A DNA stretch of 64,000 nt from Planctomyces sp. (GTDB taxonomy: Bacteria; Planctomycetota; Planctomycetia; Planctomycetales; Planctomycetaceae). The translations under genes were made by a program, and so were the position numbers. The stretch is taken from positions 124,001 to 188,000 of the forward strand of contig JAHBXW010000001.1 in NCBI GenBank assembly GCA_019636235.1, in the 5' to 3' direction. The notes beneath the pieces were generated by a model that ran no database searches, was not told the DNA's origin, and saw nothing but the letters and a program-made list of their open reading frames with translations. Of the stretch, positions 1 to 9,725 are shown one piece after another. Within the stretch, counting starts at the first letter, position 1, and each line of letters begins with the position of its first letter.

Positions 1-599
1 ATCAGCTCATCAATGCTTTTGATCTTGGGATTCGCGCGGATCGCCTGCTCGATCTTCTCGCGTGCGTCAGCCGGGGAATGGCCCAGCGCGATCAGCGCGT
101 CGTGGCAGTCGTTGAGCAGGTTGCGGTCGGCGTCGGCGTCCACGGCCGGCCCGGACCGTTCGACCATCAGCGCGAACCGCGTCATCTTGCGACGCAGTTT
201 GGCGATGATCCGCTCCGCCATCGCGGGCCCGATGCCCGGCAGCGAGGCGAGCAACCGCAGGTCCTGCTCCTCGATGGCCAGGGCGACATCCCGAACGGGA
301 CGGACCATCGCGTTCAGAGCTTTCTTCACGCCGACGCCATCCACGGAGCAGAAGACTTCGAAGAACTCGAGTTCCGCTTCCGTTTGAAAGCCGATCAGCC
401 GGGGAACCATGCGGCCCCCCTTCTGCGGATTCCCTTCGATGTAGTCGAGCGTCCGCAGCGACACCGGCTGCTGGAGCAGCGACTGCAGATGCCGTCGCAC
501 GAACTCGGGGACGAACACGTGGTATTCGAGCGCGCCCACTTCGATGTAGGCGTCGAGGCCGTCGAGCCGCACCAGCGTGCCGGTAATCCGGGAAATCAT
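1..599 (-). CDS. ruvA: Holliday junction branch migration protein RuvA (3' end outside window)
   Basis: RuvA binds Holliday junctions as a tetramer and loads the RuvB helicase for branch migration in recombination and repair. The frame opens at the ATG at 599 ([10 protein letters not shown]) and runs off the left edge, so the last few residues are missing. The N-terminal OB-fold region (about residues 1-65) is followed by paired helix-hairpin-helix motifs; the second reads [12 protein letters not shown] near residue 120. After a short linker the C-terminal RuvB-binding domain starts ([16 protein letters not shown]). About 199 codons are visible, close to the normal family length of about 200. 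The next gene upstream on the same strand ends 59 bp away, so the two may be cotranscribed. ruvC and ruvB are not in view. Confidence 0.93.
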   Translation of the reverse strand, partial: MISRITGTLVRLDGLDAYIEVGALEYHVFVPEFVRRHLQSLLQQPVSLRTLDYIEGNPQKGGRMVPRLIGFQTEAELEFFEVFCSVDGVGVKKALNAMVRPVRDVALAIEEQDLRLLASLPGIGPAMAERIIAKLRRKMTRFALMVERSGPAVDADADRNLLNDCHDALIALGHSPADAREKIEQAIRANPKIKSIDEL

Positions 600-658
600 C
601 GGGCAATTCCAGCGAACAAAGACATCGGACGGGGGCAGACTGTATCGCCCCGCCAGCC

Positions 659-2296
659 TCATTCGCCACGCGCGCGATGCCGCAATGCGACTCCTGCCAG
701 CGCTCCCGTCGGCTCTCCGCGATCGATGGCAATCACACCGTTGATCCAGCAGTAGCGAATTCCCCGGGAGTAGCGGGCCGGATCCTCGAACGTGGCGACG
801 TCGATCAGTTCGTCGGGGTCGAAGACGACCACATCCGCCGCGAATCCCGGCCGCAGATAGCCCCGCGGCAGCAAACGCAGATCGGGTTCGGATCCCTGCG
901 GCCCGTCGGGCGGAAGCTGGAATCGTTCGGCGTCCGAAAGTCCCAGGATGTCGGCGGGCAACCCCGTGCAACTGTGAATGGCGGCCTCCAGGCTGATCAC
1001 TCCCTCGCGGACGGCATAGTGGCCGATCTTCCGCGGGAACGTCCCATAGAGCCGCGGGTGGGGCCTGTCGGCTCCGGGAAGATCGGCGCGTCCATCCGAG
1101 GCGGTTGCCATCCAGGGTCGCTGCATGATGTCGCGGACCTCGTCTTCGTTCATGCTGAAATTGACGATCGCCGCGCCCCCCTGTTCGATGATCGTCCGCA
1201 CCACGTCGATGGTCGCACGCTGCTCGCGCTCGGCGATGTCCGCGAGGCTCAGTCCAATCCATTCGGGACGCGGCGCAAAGCGGGCCAGCCGGACCGCGTG
1301 CCCATCGTCCTTCTGACGGATCTCCTCTTCAATTTCCGAGGCAATCGTGCGGCCGGTCTGGGGATCGTCCCAGCGTTCCAGCAGCTTGCGGCTGCCCCCG
1401 GCCCGCGCCCACGCCGGCACGACGGTGGCCTCCAACGAGGTGCTGGAAGCAATATACGGGTACTGATCGGCCGTGACCCTCAGCCCCCGGGCGCGGCCCT
1501 GTTCCACCAGCGCCAGCGCCCGGCTGGCCAGCCCCCAGGCATCCCGGCCGCTGCATTTGAAATGGGAGATGTGCGCGGCAGCATTCGCGGAACGGGCGAT
1601 CGTCAGCACTTCCTCCACCGACGCGAGCAGTTCGACCCCCTCGCCGCGAATATGGCTGACGTACAGCCCGCCGCGTCGCGCGGAGACCGCTGCCAGCGCC
1701 GTCAGCTCGGCGGTCGTCGCGTAGCTGCTGGGGACATAAATCAGCCCGGTGGAGATGCCCCAAGCGCCCTGCTGCATCCCCAGGTCGATCAGCCGCTGCA
1801 TCTCCTGCAGCTCTTCGGGCCGCGCTTTGCGGTCGTCCAACCCCACCACGAGTTCGCGAAGCGCTCCCTGCGGCAGCAAGTGCCCCACATTCGTCCCCGC
1901 GCCATGCAGATCGACCTTCGCCAGATAAGCGCCGACGTTGACCGGCCCGGCGCCGCAGTTGCCGGTGATGATCGTCGTGCATCCCTGGCGGAGGTAGTTC
2001 AGGTTGGCCCGCGTCGGCGCGGCGACGATCTGCGTGTCGCTGTGGTTGTGCAGGTCGATGAACCCCGGGCAGACGATTTGTCCGGTGCAATCGATCGTCT
2101 GCCGCGCGGGGCCGTCGAAACGCCCGACGCCGACGATCCGGCCGCCGCGGAACGCGACGTCGCCCACCACTCCGGGAGACGCGGAGCCATCATGAATAAT
2201 GGCGTTCCGGAGCAGCACGTCGGCGGCTTCCTGGGCGGCCAGCGGCGCGGCCTGCAGCAGCATCAGGCAACTGAGGGCGGCGAGCGCACGCTGCAT
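659..2296 (-). CDS. D-aminoacylase / N-acyl-D-amino-acid deacylase family amidohydrolase
   Basis: A 545-aa member of the metal-dependent amidohydrolase superfamily, closest in pattern to D-aminoacylases, which remove acyl groups from N-acyl-D-amino acids. The ATG at 2296 opens a signal peptide ending near LAAQE, so the enzyme is probably exported. The family metal-site pattern is present: an HxH in [10 protein letters not shown] (H83 and H85), the TGNCGAG cysteine segment, SHIRGEG and SHFKCSG histidines, and a late Asp in TASDGRAD. D-Aminoacylase chemistry is known for this family; the actual substrate (D-amino-acid derivative, dihydropyrimidine or peptidoglycan fragment) cannot be read from the sequence. 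It sits immediately upstream of ruvA on the same strand, with no obvious functional link. Confidence 0.85.
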   Translation of the reverse strand: MQRALAALSCLMLLQAAPLAAQEAADVLLRNAIIHDGSASPGVVGDVAFRGGRIVGVGRFDGPARQTIDCTGQIVCPGFIDLHNHSDTQIVAAPTRANLNYLRQGCTTIITGNCGAGPVNVGAYLAKVDLHGAGTNVGHLLPQGALRELVVGLDDRKARPEELQEMQRLIDLGMQQGAWGISTGLIYVPSSYATTAELTALAAVSARRGGLYVSHIRGEGVELLASVEEVLTIARSANAAAHISHFKCSGRDAWGLASRALALVEQGRARGLRVTADQYPYIASSTSLEATVVPAWARAGGSRKLLERWDDPQTGRTIASEIEEEIRQKDDGHAVRLARFAPRPEWIGLSLADIAEREQRATIDVVRTIIEQGGAAIVNFSMNEDEVRDIMQRPWMATASDGRADLPGADRPHPRLYGTFPRKIGHYAVREGVISLEAAIHSCTGLPADILGLSDAERFQLPPDGPQGSEPDLRLLPRGYLRPGFAADVVVFDPDELIDVATFEDPARYSRGIRYCWINGVIAIDRGEPTGALAGVALRHRARGE

Positions 2297-2545
2297 TTCG
2301 AATCCTCCTCGAAGAACGGGGGCGGGATGCGACGATCCGGAGAGTCTAGCCGGACGCTGGCCTGCGAGGCATCGTTGCGCCGGGCCTGTGTCGTGAGTTC
2401 ACAGGAGCCGGGCTGGCTGCGGCGGCGCCGGCCCGATTCCGGACGGTTGGCGCACGGACTGCACTCCCGCCAATTACAATCTCGCCTTTCCAGGAACCCG
2501 GCGACGATGCGGCGTGTCACAGGCGGTCATGAAGGCGTCCACGCG

Positions 2546-3865
2546 ATGAACGACAAGAGTCAGCAGGTCTCCTCCCCCGAACGGTTGAAACTGGTCGTGA
2601 TCGGCGGCGGATTCGGCGGGTTGCAGCTCGTGCGTTCGCTGTCTCGGGAGCCCCTGGACATCACGCTCATTGACCGGCGGAACTTTCATCTGTTTCAGCC
2701 GCTGCTGTACCAGGTGGCGACGGGAGGGTTGTCGCCGGCCAACATCGCGTCGCCGCTCAGATCGCTGGTGCGACGTCAGAAGAACTGCCGGGTGCTGCTG
2801 GCGGAAGCGGAAGGGTTCGATCTGGCGGCGCGCGAAGTCGTGTTGCATGAGGGGCGCGTGCCGTTCGACATTTGCATCGTGGCGGCCGGAGCGCGGCACA
2901 GCTATTTCGGTCGGGACGATTGGGAGGCGTTGGCGCCGGGGCTGAAGACGATCGAGGACGCGACCGAGATTCGCGGGCGGATCCTGCGGGCGTTCGAAGA
3001 GGCGGAGCAGACGACCGATCCCGTCCGCCGCGAGGCGCTGCTGACGTTTGTCGTCGTGGGCGCAGGTCCGACCGGCGTGGAACTGGCCGGCACGCTGATG
3101 GAGATCGCACGGTACACGCTGCGGCGGGACTTTCGAAACATCGATCCCGCGGGGGCGCAGGTGCTGCTGGTCGAAGCGGGGGACCGGGCGCTGCCCGCGT
3201 TCGACGAGGAGCTGTCGCGCCGCGCAGCCTCGCAGCTCGCGCGGCTGGGAGTCGTGGTGCGGCTGAAGACGCGGGTCTCGGAATTGACGCCAGGCGCGGT
3301 GCTCGTCGAGAGCACTGGCGGTCCGGAGACGATCGTCGCTGAGACGGTCGTGTGGGCCGCCGGAGTGCAGGGGGCCAGCATTGGGCAACGACTCGCGAAG
3401 GCTGCGGGAATCGACTGCGACAAATCCGGACGCGTGCCGGTGAACCCGGACTTCAGCATTGAGGGCGCGCGGGACATCTATGTGATCGGCGACCTCGCGG
3501 CCTGCAAGCTGCCCGACGGTTCGCAGCTGCCCGGAATCGCTCCGGCCGCCATGCAGGCTGGCCAGTACCTGGCGCAGGTCGTCCGGGCCCGGTTGCGAAA
3601 TGAGCCCGCGCCGGCGTTCCGATACCGGGACCGCGGAATGATGGCCACAATCGGCCGCGCGGCCGCGGTGGCCCGACTGGGGGGCTGGAGATTCTCCGGA
3701 CTGCCGGCGTGGCTGATCTGGCTGGTCGTGCACCTGATGTTTCTGGTGCAGTTCCAGAACCGGCTGCTGGTGCTGGTGCAGTGGGCGTGGAACTACTTCA
3801 CGTTCAACCGTTCAGCGCGGTTGATCACGAACGAAGTCGCCCGGCATCCGCCGGAGGCGGCCTGA
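2546..3865 (+). CDS. ndh: type II NADH dehydrogenase (NDH-2), FAD-dependent
   Basis: A single-subunit, non-proton-pumping NADH:quinone oxidoreductase that would feed electrons into the membrane quinone pool. It has an N-terminal FAD-binding dinucleotide fold (VVIGGGFGGLQ), the NDH-2 segment HLFQPLLYQVATGGLSP, a second NAD(H)-binding Rossmann motif (VVGAGPTGVELAG) and the FAD-contact motif IYVIGDLA. A hydrophobic C-terminus (about residues 380-420) matches the membrane-anchoring helices of the family. The start at 2546 gives 439 aa; an in-frame ATG at 2507 preceded by AGGAA is an alternative that adds 13 residues. The gene diverges from the amidohydrolase gene and converges on the FHA gene. 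Confidence 0.88.
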   Translation: MNDKSQQVSSPERLKLVVIGGGFGGLQLVRSLSREPLDITLIDRRNFHLFQPLLYQVATGGLSPANIASPLRSLVRRQKNCRVLLAEAEGFDLAAREVVLHEGRVPFDICIVAAGARHSYFGRDDWEALAPGLKTIEDATEIRGRILRAFEEAEQTTDPVRREALLTFVVVGAGPTGVELAGTLMEIARYTLRRDFRNIDPAGAQVLLVEAGDRALPAFDEELSRRAASQLARLGVVVRLKTRVSELTPGAVLVESTGGPETIVAETVVWAAGVQGASIGQRLAKAAGIDCDKSGRVPVNPDFSIEGARDIYVIGDLAACKLPDGSQLPGIAPAAMQAGQYLAQVVRARLRNEPAPAFRYRDRGMMATIGRAAAVARLGGWRFSGLPAWLIWLVVHLMFLVQFQNRLLVLVQWAWNYFTFNRSARLITNEVARHPPEAA

Positions 3866-3893
3866 GCCGAAAACGCCGTGCCTTCCGGTGGCG

Positions 3894-5027
3894 TCAGCCC
3901 TTCTGGGGAACCTGCCGCAGCAGCCGGACGGCCAGATCGTTCCGCTCCCGCTGAACGTCCGACGCGATGGATTGAATCCGCTCGGCGAGCAGTTCGTGGA
4001 CCTCCACCGAAATTTCGCCGGTCGCCTCGACGGCGTCCATTTCCGACGTCGTCTCGATGAGCGCGGCGGAGCGCGGAACGTCGGGCGATGGCGGCTCTCT
4101 CCTGTCGTCAGGCAGGGGCAGTCCCGGCCGCCTGGCGATCGCCAGAGTCAACAGCTCGCGGAACGACTGCTGCAACTGCACGACCGTTCGTTCGTGCAGC
4201 GCCGTGAACTCCCGGAAGAGTTCGACGACGAGATCCTGCGGCACGGCCTGAGTCGCTTGCGGCGTTGCGGCCGCCGCGCGGCGGAGGGCATGCTGGGCAG
4301 CCTCGGCTTCGCTGGCGGGGTCGGTGAGAATCGAGGTGTCGTCGCTGTCGTCCAGCGTGATGGCGTCTCGCAGCAGCATTCGAAAACTGCCGACCTTCAC
4401 TTCGGCGCCCAGCGACAGGGGCGCGAAGCTGACCCGCACGCCATCCAGACGGGTGCCGGTCCGCGATCCGAGATCGACCAGCCACCAGCCGCGATCTCCC
4501 CGGACGATGCTGCAGTGCACCCGTGAAACCGACTCGTGTTCGAGGCGGACGTTGCACGGACGCGCCGAGCCGATGAGCGTGACGCGGCGCGTCAGCTTCA
4601 GCGGCTTGGTTGTGTTCCGATGGTTGACGAAGTCGAGCGCGAGATCCGGAATGTCAGGCGGGAACTCGGCGTCGCCCGGCGCGTCCACAGCGGAGTTCGG
4701 GATGGCCTCAGCGCGGAGCCGGTACGGCCCGACTTCCAGGGAGTCATCGCGAGTCATCACGCCGCTGGAGACGCGGCGACCGTCTCGTTTCAGCCCGGCC
4801 CGGCTGCCGAGGTCGGCAAAGAAGACCTGGTCGTCGATCACCTGGAGATAAACGTGCCGCCGGCTGACGAGAGGATTGGTCAGTGGAATCGACGAATCAT
4901 CCCCGCGGCCGAGAATCGCGAACGGCCCGGGGAGGACGACCGTCTTCCAGTCATTCGAGTCCTGGAGGGCGAATGTCACCTGCAACTGGCGGCTGCTGCC
5001 GCAATGCTTCGCAAAGCGCTCGAGCAT
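3894..5027 (-). CDS. tandem FHA-domain protein
   Basis: A 377-aa protein with two forkhead-associated domains, which bind phosphothreonine peptides. FHA1 spans about residues 32-105 (ILGRGDDSSI, SRRHVYL, LGSRAGLKRDG) and FHA2 about residues 145-220 (LIGSARPCNVRL, SRVHCSI, LGSRTGTRLDG). Both keep the G-R/S...S-R-x-H...G-S-x-x-G core expected of working domains, although the first position of FHA2 is Ser-Ala instead of Gly-Arg. The C-terminal 140 residues are charged, probably helical or coiled-coil, and match nothing I recognise. The ATG at 5027 is chosen because GGGAGG lies 8 nt before it. There is no signal peptide, so it should be cytoplasmic. It is probably a reader of one of the many Ser/Thr kinases typical of planctomycetes; the partner kinase is unknown. 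Confidence 0.82.
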   Translation of the reverse strand: MLERFAKHCGSSRQLQVTFALQDSNDWKTVVLPGPFAILGRGDDSSIPLTNPLVSRRHVYLQVIDDQVFFADLGSRAGLKRDGRRVSSGVMTRDDSLEVGPYRLRAEAIPNSAVDAPGDAEFPPDIPDLALDFVNHRNTTKPLKLTRRVTLIGSARPCNVRLEHESVSRVHCSIVRGDRGWWLVDLGSRTGTRLDGVRVSFAPLSLGAEVKVGSFRMLLRDAITLDDSDDTSILTDPASEAEAAQHALRRAAAATPQATQAVPQDLVVELFREFTALHERTVVQLQQSFRELLTLAIARRPGLPLPDDRREPPSPDVPRSAALIETTSEMDAVEATGEISVEVHELLAERIQSIASDVQRERNDLAVRLLRQVPQKG

Positions 5028-5469
5028 GGAACCTGCCTCCCGCGGCGTCGCCGACGGGGCAGGGGAAGCGGGAGACGCTTCGTTCGCGCGCGGCTCCGAG
5101 TCCGTCAGCGCGGACGGATCTTCCAGCGAGTCGCAGAGCAGCAGCCACCTTCGGCGGCGCGGCCTTGAAAACGGAAGCATCGTTCGCTCCAACGAGGTCG
5201 AACCCGTCCCTGACCACAGTCTGCGATCGATCCGCCGCGAACATCCTGTCAACGGCCCTGAGGGGATTGTCCGCATCGTTGCGACCGGCGTCAATGTCCG
5301 GCGGAACGGCGCAACCCGGGACCCGACGGCCAATTCGGGTTTGCCGTCGGTCGTTTCCGCGGCTATCAAGGCTGGGGGGCAACGCGGGCGGAACGGCGTC
5401 CGGGGACTGCGGACCGGCCTGCGGTCCCCACGGATTGTGCACTGCAACGTCTGCTGGGAAGGTCCCGGA
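5028..5469. other. divergent intergenic region
   Basis: 442 bp between the leftward FHA gene and the rightward polysaccharide gene. Long open frames cross it on both strands, but they are continuations of the flanking frames in GC-rich DNA with no recognisable protein content. It must hold the two divergent promoters; I found no convincing -35/-10 pair. The Shine-Dalgarno GGGAAGG for the rightward gene lies at its right end. Confidence 0.5.
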
Positions 5470-8067
5470 ATGTTTTCTTCCGTCTGCGCGGCGATCGCCC
5501 GGGGCGTACTGGCCCTGACGCTGGTCGTCGCTCCCTGGCCATTCGGAAGCGCCCCGCTGTCGTGGCAGCCGCTGGTATTTGTGGGCGTGCTGGCGGCCCT
5601 GGGCCTGTGGTGGCTGTCGGTGTTGTCGCGGCCTTCGACGCACAGCGAGGGCAACACGGTCCTCGTGGATTCGCTGCTGCCGCCGCTGCTGATGATCATG
5701 CTGGCGGCGCTGCAACTGGCCCCCCTGGTGGACCGCCCTGAGGCCCCCGCGCGGGCCGTCATGCTGGATGCGATTCCTGAAGGCTCGTCGCTGCGGGAAT
5801 CGCAGGGGCTGACGCCGGCCAGCATCTATCCCGCCGCGACGCGGCTGGAAGCCAGCCGGATGCTGCTGGCCTTGTGTGCCGGTTTTCTGGGCGTGCAGTT
5901 GTTTGGCGACGCGCGGCGCCGCATGTGGTTGTACGTGCCAGTCGCCCTCAACGCTGCGATCCTCAGCGGTTTCGGCATCTGGCAGAAACTGAACTGGGAC
6001 GCCTGGGGGCGGAAGCTGTTCGGACAGTTCGACCTGCAGGGGGGCGGGCTGCCATTCGCATCGTTTGTGAACCGCAACAACGCGGCGGGATTCCTGAACC
6101 TTGGTCTGGCGGCGGCGGCCGCCTGGGCCTTTCTGGCGATGGCGCCCCGACTGGCGGGAGGTTTTCGCCGGGTTTCCGATGCTGATGCTCCGCGCGCGCG
6201 GAAGGCGCCGGCGGACGCAGATCAACCATTGTTCTCGCCGCGGGCGATCCTCCCGGTGGCCGTCATGGTGCTGATCGCCGCGGGCGTCATCGCGTCCGCC
6301 TCGCGCGGCGGACTGATCGCGCTGGCGGCGGCGGCGGTGGTGGGGTTCTGGTTCTGCCTGCAGTCGCGGCGGGCCCGGCTGGGACTGGCGCTCGTGGGCA
6401 TTGTGCTGCCGCTGGTGGTCGTGGTCGTGATGTGGTTCGGCGTGGGCGAGGAGGTGCGCTCGCGGATGTCGGGCTGGATCGCCGGAGAATCGAAGGACAA
6501 TCGCCTGACGCACTGGCAGGAGACGATGGGGGCGGTATCCGATTCCCCCTGGCTGGGAGGCGGCCTGGGTGCGTATGGCTACATCAACCGGCCCTATCAG
6601 TCGCACGCGTCGCTGGGCTGGTATGCGAATGCGGACAACCAGTTCTTCGAGTGGCTGGTCGAGGTCGGAATTCTGGGGATGACGCTGATCGTGGCGTTCC
6701 TGGCAATGTTCGCGATGGACGTCCGCCGGCTGGTGCGGAGCCGCGCGCCCTGGGAGCAGCGGGATGCGGCGCTGTTGGGGGGGATGCTGCTGGCGTCTCA
6801 GGCGACACAGTCGCTGACGGATTTCGGGATCATCATTTCGGCCAACTTGTTGACTGCGGCCGTGCTGGCTGGGGCGATGTTCGGCGCGGCGGCGCGGTCA
6901 CTGCCGTTTGACATCGTGTCGACGGCGCATGGCCCATCGGTGTTGCGGCGCGGCGGAGCGGCGCTCCTGGGGATCGCACTGTTGATGGGGGGCTGGTTCG
7001 CGTGGTCGGAGGTGCGTCTGGCGGGGCAGGCGTTCGCCGCACGGGACCGGATTCCGCCGCTGGATCGGCCGACCGTGCTGCAGGGCGCGGACCTGATCAT
7101 CGCGCAGGCCCGGCTGCAGTCGGCCGCGGAGCTGCGCCCCGATGATGCCGAATTGCAACGCGCGCTGGGGCAGTTGTTGCTGTTTCGCTACAGGCAGGAG
7201 GCGGCCCAGGCGCTGCGGCAGGATGCCCGCTTCTCGCTGATGTCCGACGACCGCGTGTGGAGCCAGGCGGCGATCGAGCGGGTCGTCGTCTCGCCGGATT
7301 CGCTGGAGTCGGAGGAACAGCTCGAGCGGCGGCGAGAAGCGCTCCGCGCCCTGGACCCGAACACGCTGCTCCCGGCGGCGCTGCTGGCGTACCAGCGGGC
7401 CAGCCTGGCGTGCCCCCGCATGCCGCTGGTGTCGGAACGCGCCGCCACGATTCAACTCGTGTTGCAGGATGACACAGCGTCAGTCCCGGACGCCTTGTAT
7501 CGCGAAGCACTGACGGCGCCTGCCGACCCCACGCGATTAATGGAAGTCGCCGCGCTGGGGAGTCTGGTCAACATCGACAGCTTCTGCATCGCTTGTTTGC
7601 AACGCAGTCTGGAATTGCAGCCGCGGGGAATGGGCAGCGCGATGCGAATTCTGGAGGGCTGGAAAGGCGATATCTCACGACTCCGCGACCTGTTATCGAA
7701 CGATCCCCTGCGCTTGCTGGTTGTCGCCGAAGCGTCGGTTGGCACGCCTGTTGCTCTCAGCCTCGCCGCGGAAGTGGAGCGGATCCTGGCCGATCTGCCC
7801 GCCGATGCCGCAGGTCGGGATGGTCAGCTGGGACGCGTGAAACAGTTGCAGGGAGATCAGAATGCCGCGTTGGAACTGTATGAACAGGCGATCCGGCAGG
7901 CGCCCGCTGACACGGGGTGGCGGATTCGCGCAGCGGAACTGCTTGTCCAGCAGGGACAGGCGGAACGCGCCATCGCGCATCTGAAAGCCGCGCAGGAAAT
8001 TGCTCCACGCGACCCGACGATTCGTAAAAAGCTGTTAGAACTCGAAAGTCCGCCCCAGCGGCGTTGA
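5470..8067 (+). CDS. O-antigen ligase/polymerase-like membrane protein with C-terminal TPR region
   Basis: An 865-aa polytopic membrane protein. About residues 1-500 are a series of hydrophobic helices. They hold a large loop of the Wzy/WaaL (O-antigen ligase) superfamily type (DSPWLGGGLGAYGY, SHASLGWYANADNQFFEWLVEVG), which is where this family links or polymerises lipid-carried glycans in the periplasm. The remaining part is soluble and helical, ending in repeats of TPR character (AELLVQQGQAERAIAHLKAAQEIAP). ATG 5470 is preceded by GGGAAGG. Fusion of Wzy-like membrane domains to TPRs is common in planctomycete exopolysaccharide loci. The downstream gene encodes a lipid-carrier sugar-phosphate transferase, supporting a role in making a surface polysaccharide. 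Substrate unknown. Confidence 0.75.
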   Translation: MFSSVCAAIARGVLALTLVVAPWPFGSAPLSWQPLVFVGVLAALGLWWLSVLSRPSTHSEGNTVLVDSLLPPLLMIMLAALQLAPLVDRPEAPARAVMLDAIPEGSSLRESQGLTPASIYPAATRLEASRMLLALCAGFLGVQLFGDARRRMWLYVPVALNAAILSGFGIWQKLNWDAWGRKLFGQFDLQGGGLPFASFVNRNNAAGFLNLGLAAAAAWAFLAMAPRLAGGFRRVSDADAPRARKAPADADQPLFSPRAILPVAVMVLIAAGVIASASRGGLIALAAAAVVGFWFCLQSRRARLGLALVGIVLPLVVVVVMWFGVGEEVRSRMSGWIAGESKDNRLTHWQETMGAVSDSPWLGGGLGAYGYINRPYQSHASLGWYANADNQFFEWLVEVGILGMTLIVAFLAMFAMDVRRLVRSRAPWEQRDAALLGGMLLASQATQSLTDFGIIISANLLTAAVLAGAMFGAAARSLPFDIVSTAHGPSVLRRGGAALLGIALLMGGWFAWSEVRLAGQAFAARDRIPPLDRPTVLQGADLIIAQARLQSAAELRPDDAELQRALGQLLLFRYRQEAAQALRQDARFSLMSDDRVWSQAAIERVVVSPDSLESEEQLERRREALRALDPNTLLPAALLAYQRASLACPRMPLVSERAATIQLVLQDDTASVPDALYREALTAPADPTRLMEVAALGSLVNIDSFCIACLQRSLELQPRGMGSAMRILEGWKGDISRLRDLLSNDPLRLLVVAEASVGTPVALSLAAEVERILADLPADAAGRDGQLGRVKQLQGDQNAALELYEQAIRQAPADTGWRIRAAELLVQQGQAERAIAHLKAAQEIAPRDPTIRKKLLELESPPQRR

Positions 8068-8192
8068 GTTGTTGAACTGAGTCGATAAGGTGACTCCCGT
8101 CTTTCCGTGACCGGAACGCGGGCTCCGAGTGACGGCGGCTGCAGAAGGCGTTGCGGCTGGCCGACACGGATGCATGTGTCCGGACCCAATCC

Positions 8193-9692
8193 ATGAGCGA
8201 TCTTCCTTACCACGTCGTGGGACTGGCGTTTCTGTTCAGCCTGGTGCTGACGCCCGTCGTGCGGCGACTGGCCCTCCGGCTGGGCATTGTGGACGCCCCG
8301 GACGGGCACCGCAAACTGCACGGCCGCACCGTGCCATTGTGCGGTGGCGTAGCCGTGTTCGCCGCGATGGCCATCGCGCTGGGAGTGGGCCTGGCCGTCA
8401 ACGTCGGCTGGGGCTACGTCCTGCGAAGCGATCCCGATTTCATGATCGCCGCCGCCGTGGCGTCAGTGCTGATCGTCGGACTGGGCCTGGTGGACGACCG
8501 GTTCGTGCTCCGCGGCCGCCAGAAGTTCGTGGGCCAGGTGCTGGTCGTGCTGGGGCTGGTCTGGTTCGGCGACCTGACGATCCGCAAGATCGAATTGTTC
8601 GGCTCGGTGCTGGAGCTGGGTCCGCTGGCCATCCCGTTCACGATGTTCTGGCTGCTGGGGGCGATCAACGCGCTCAACCTGATTGACGGAGTCGACGGAC
8701 TGGCGACGACGGTGGGCATCATCGTCAGCGCAGCGATCGCCGTCATGGCGTCCATGACCAATCATCATGTCGACGCGGTCTGCTCGCTGGCGATGGCCGG
8801 CAGCCTGGCCGGGTTCCTGATCTACAACCTGCCCCCGGCGAAAATCTTCCTCGGCGACGCCGGCAGCATGTTGATCGGCCTCGTGCTGGGCGTGCTGGCG
8901 ATCCGCAGTTCGCTGAAAGGGCCGGCGACGGTGGCGCTGGCCGCGCCGACCGTCATCTGGGGCGTGCTGATTTTCGACGTCGGCATGGCGATTCTGCGTC
9001 GCAAGCTGACCGGCCGCAGCCTGTACACGACCGACCGCGGACACCTGCACCATGTGCTGCAGGAGCGCGGCTTCAGCGGCCTGGGAATCGTCGTGCTGGT
9101 CGGCCTGTTGTGCGCCGTGTGCGCGGGGGGCGCGCTCGTCAGCGTGTACCTCAAGGACGAGCTGATGGCCGTGGCGACGCTTGCGGCGGTGCTGGGCACC
9201 CTGGTCGCATCCCGGTTCTTCGGTCATTCCGAGTGCGGACTGCTGGCGCAGAAGATCAAGCGGGCCGCCGTGTCGATGGTGCGGTTCCCACACAAGCCCC
9301 GCCAGACTCCGCAGCCGCTGCGTTCCCGGTTCCAGGGGAAGCGCGAATGGGAAGTTTTGTGGGAAGCGCTGCTGGAACTCGCGGAACGGTTCGACCTGTG
9401 CACGATCCGCCTGAACGTCAACTCCCCCGCGATCGGCGAGGAGTATCACGCCTCCTGGGAGCGCAAAGAGCACCCGGGCGCCGCGCGGCTGTGGCGAACG
9501 GAGATCCCGCTGTTCCAGGGCAACCTGACGATCGGTCGGCTCAGCGCCTCTGGCGCCGTCACGGACGATTCGGCCTTCGGCTACATGTCCGAGTTCCTGG
9601 ATGCCCTGCGGCCGTTCGAAGAGCAACTGCACGCGGTGCTGGCCAAGCGGCCGGCGGCGCGGGCCGACCTCGTCGCCGGGCCGTCGCAGTAA
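8193..9692 (+). CDS. undecaprenyl-phosphate GlcNAc-1-phosphate transferase (WecA/TagO family)
   Basis: A membrane enzyme that moves a sugar-1-phosphate (usually GlcNAc-1-P) from a UDP-sugar to undecaprenyl phosphate, the first step of many envelope polysaccharides. The family signatures are present in order: HRKLHGRTVPLCGG, the DDRF motif of the first cytoplasmic loop, NLIDGVDGLATT, KIFLGDAGSMLIG and the HLHH motif in DRGHLHHVLQERG. About 10 membrane helices fill the first 360 residues. A soluble C-terminal extension of about 130 residues (from PHKPRQTP) is longer than in WecA and has no function I recognise. The ATG at 8193 gives 499 aa; an upstream in-frame TTG at 8151 is possible but adds a polar stretch. 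It lies 125 bp after the O-antigen ligase-like gene, probably in the same operon. Confidence 0.88.
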   Translation: MSDLPYHVVGLAFLFSLVLTPVVRRLALRLGIVDAPDGHRKLHGRTVPLCGGVAVFAAMAIALGVGLAVNVGWGYVLRSDPDFMIAAAVASVLIVGLGLVDDRFVLRGRQKFVGQVLVVLGLVWFGDLTIRKIELFGSVLELGPLAIPFTMFWLLGAINALNLIDGVDGLATTVGIIVSAAIAVMASMTNHHVDAVCSLAMAGSLAGFLIYNLPPAKIFLGDAGSMLIGLVLGVLAIRSSLKGPATVALAAPTVIWGVLIFDVGMAILRRKLTGRSLYTTDRGHLHHVLQERGFSGLGIVVLVGLLCAVCAGGALVSVYLKDELMAVATLAAVLGTLVASRFFGHSECGLLAQKIKRAAVSMVRFPHKPRQTPQPLRSRFQGKREWEVLWEALLELAERFDLCTIRLNVNSPAIGEEYHASWERKEHPGAARLWRTEIPLFQGNLTIGRLSASGAVTDDSAFGYMSEFLDALRPFEEQLHAVLAKRPAARADLVAGPSQ

Positions 9693-9725
9693 CCGCGTGC
9701 GTTCGAAGTCGTCAGCGGCGGCCGG

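Noticed and set aside
677-2545. Long plus-strand open frame upstream of ndh
   Set aside because: It is antisense to the amidohydrolase, whose motifs are clear; the frame is open only because of high GC and joins ndh in phase by chance.
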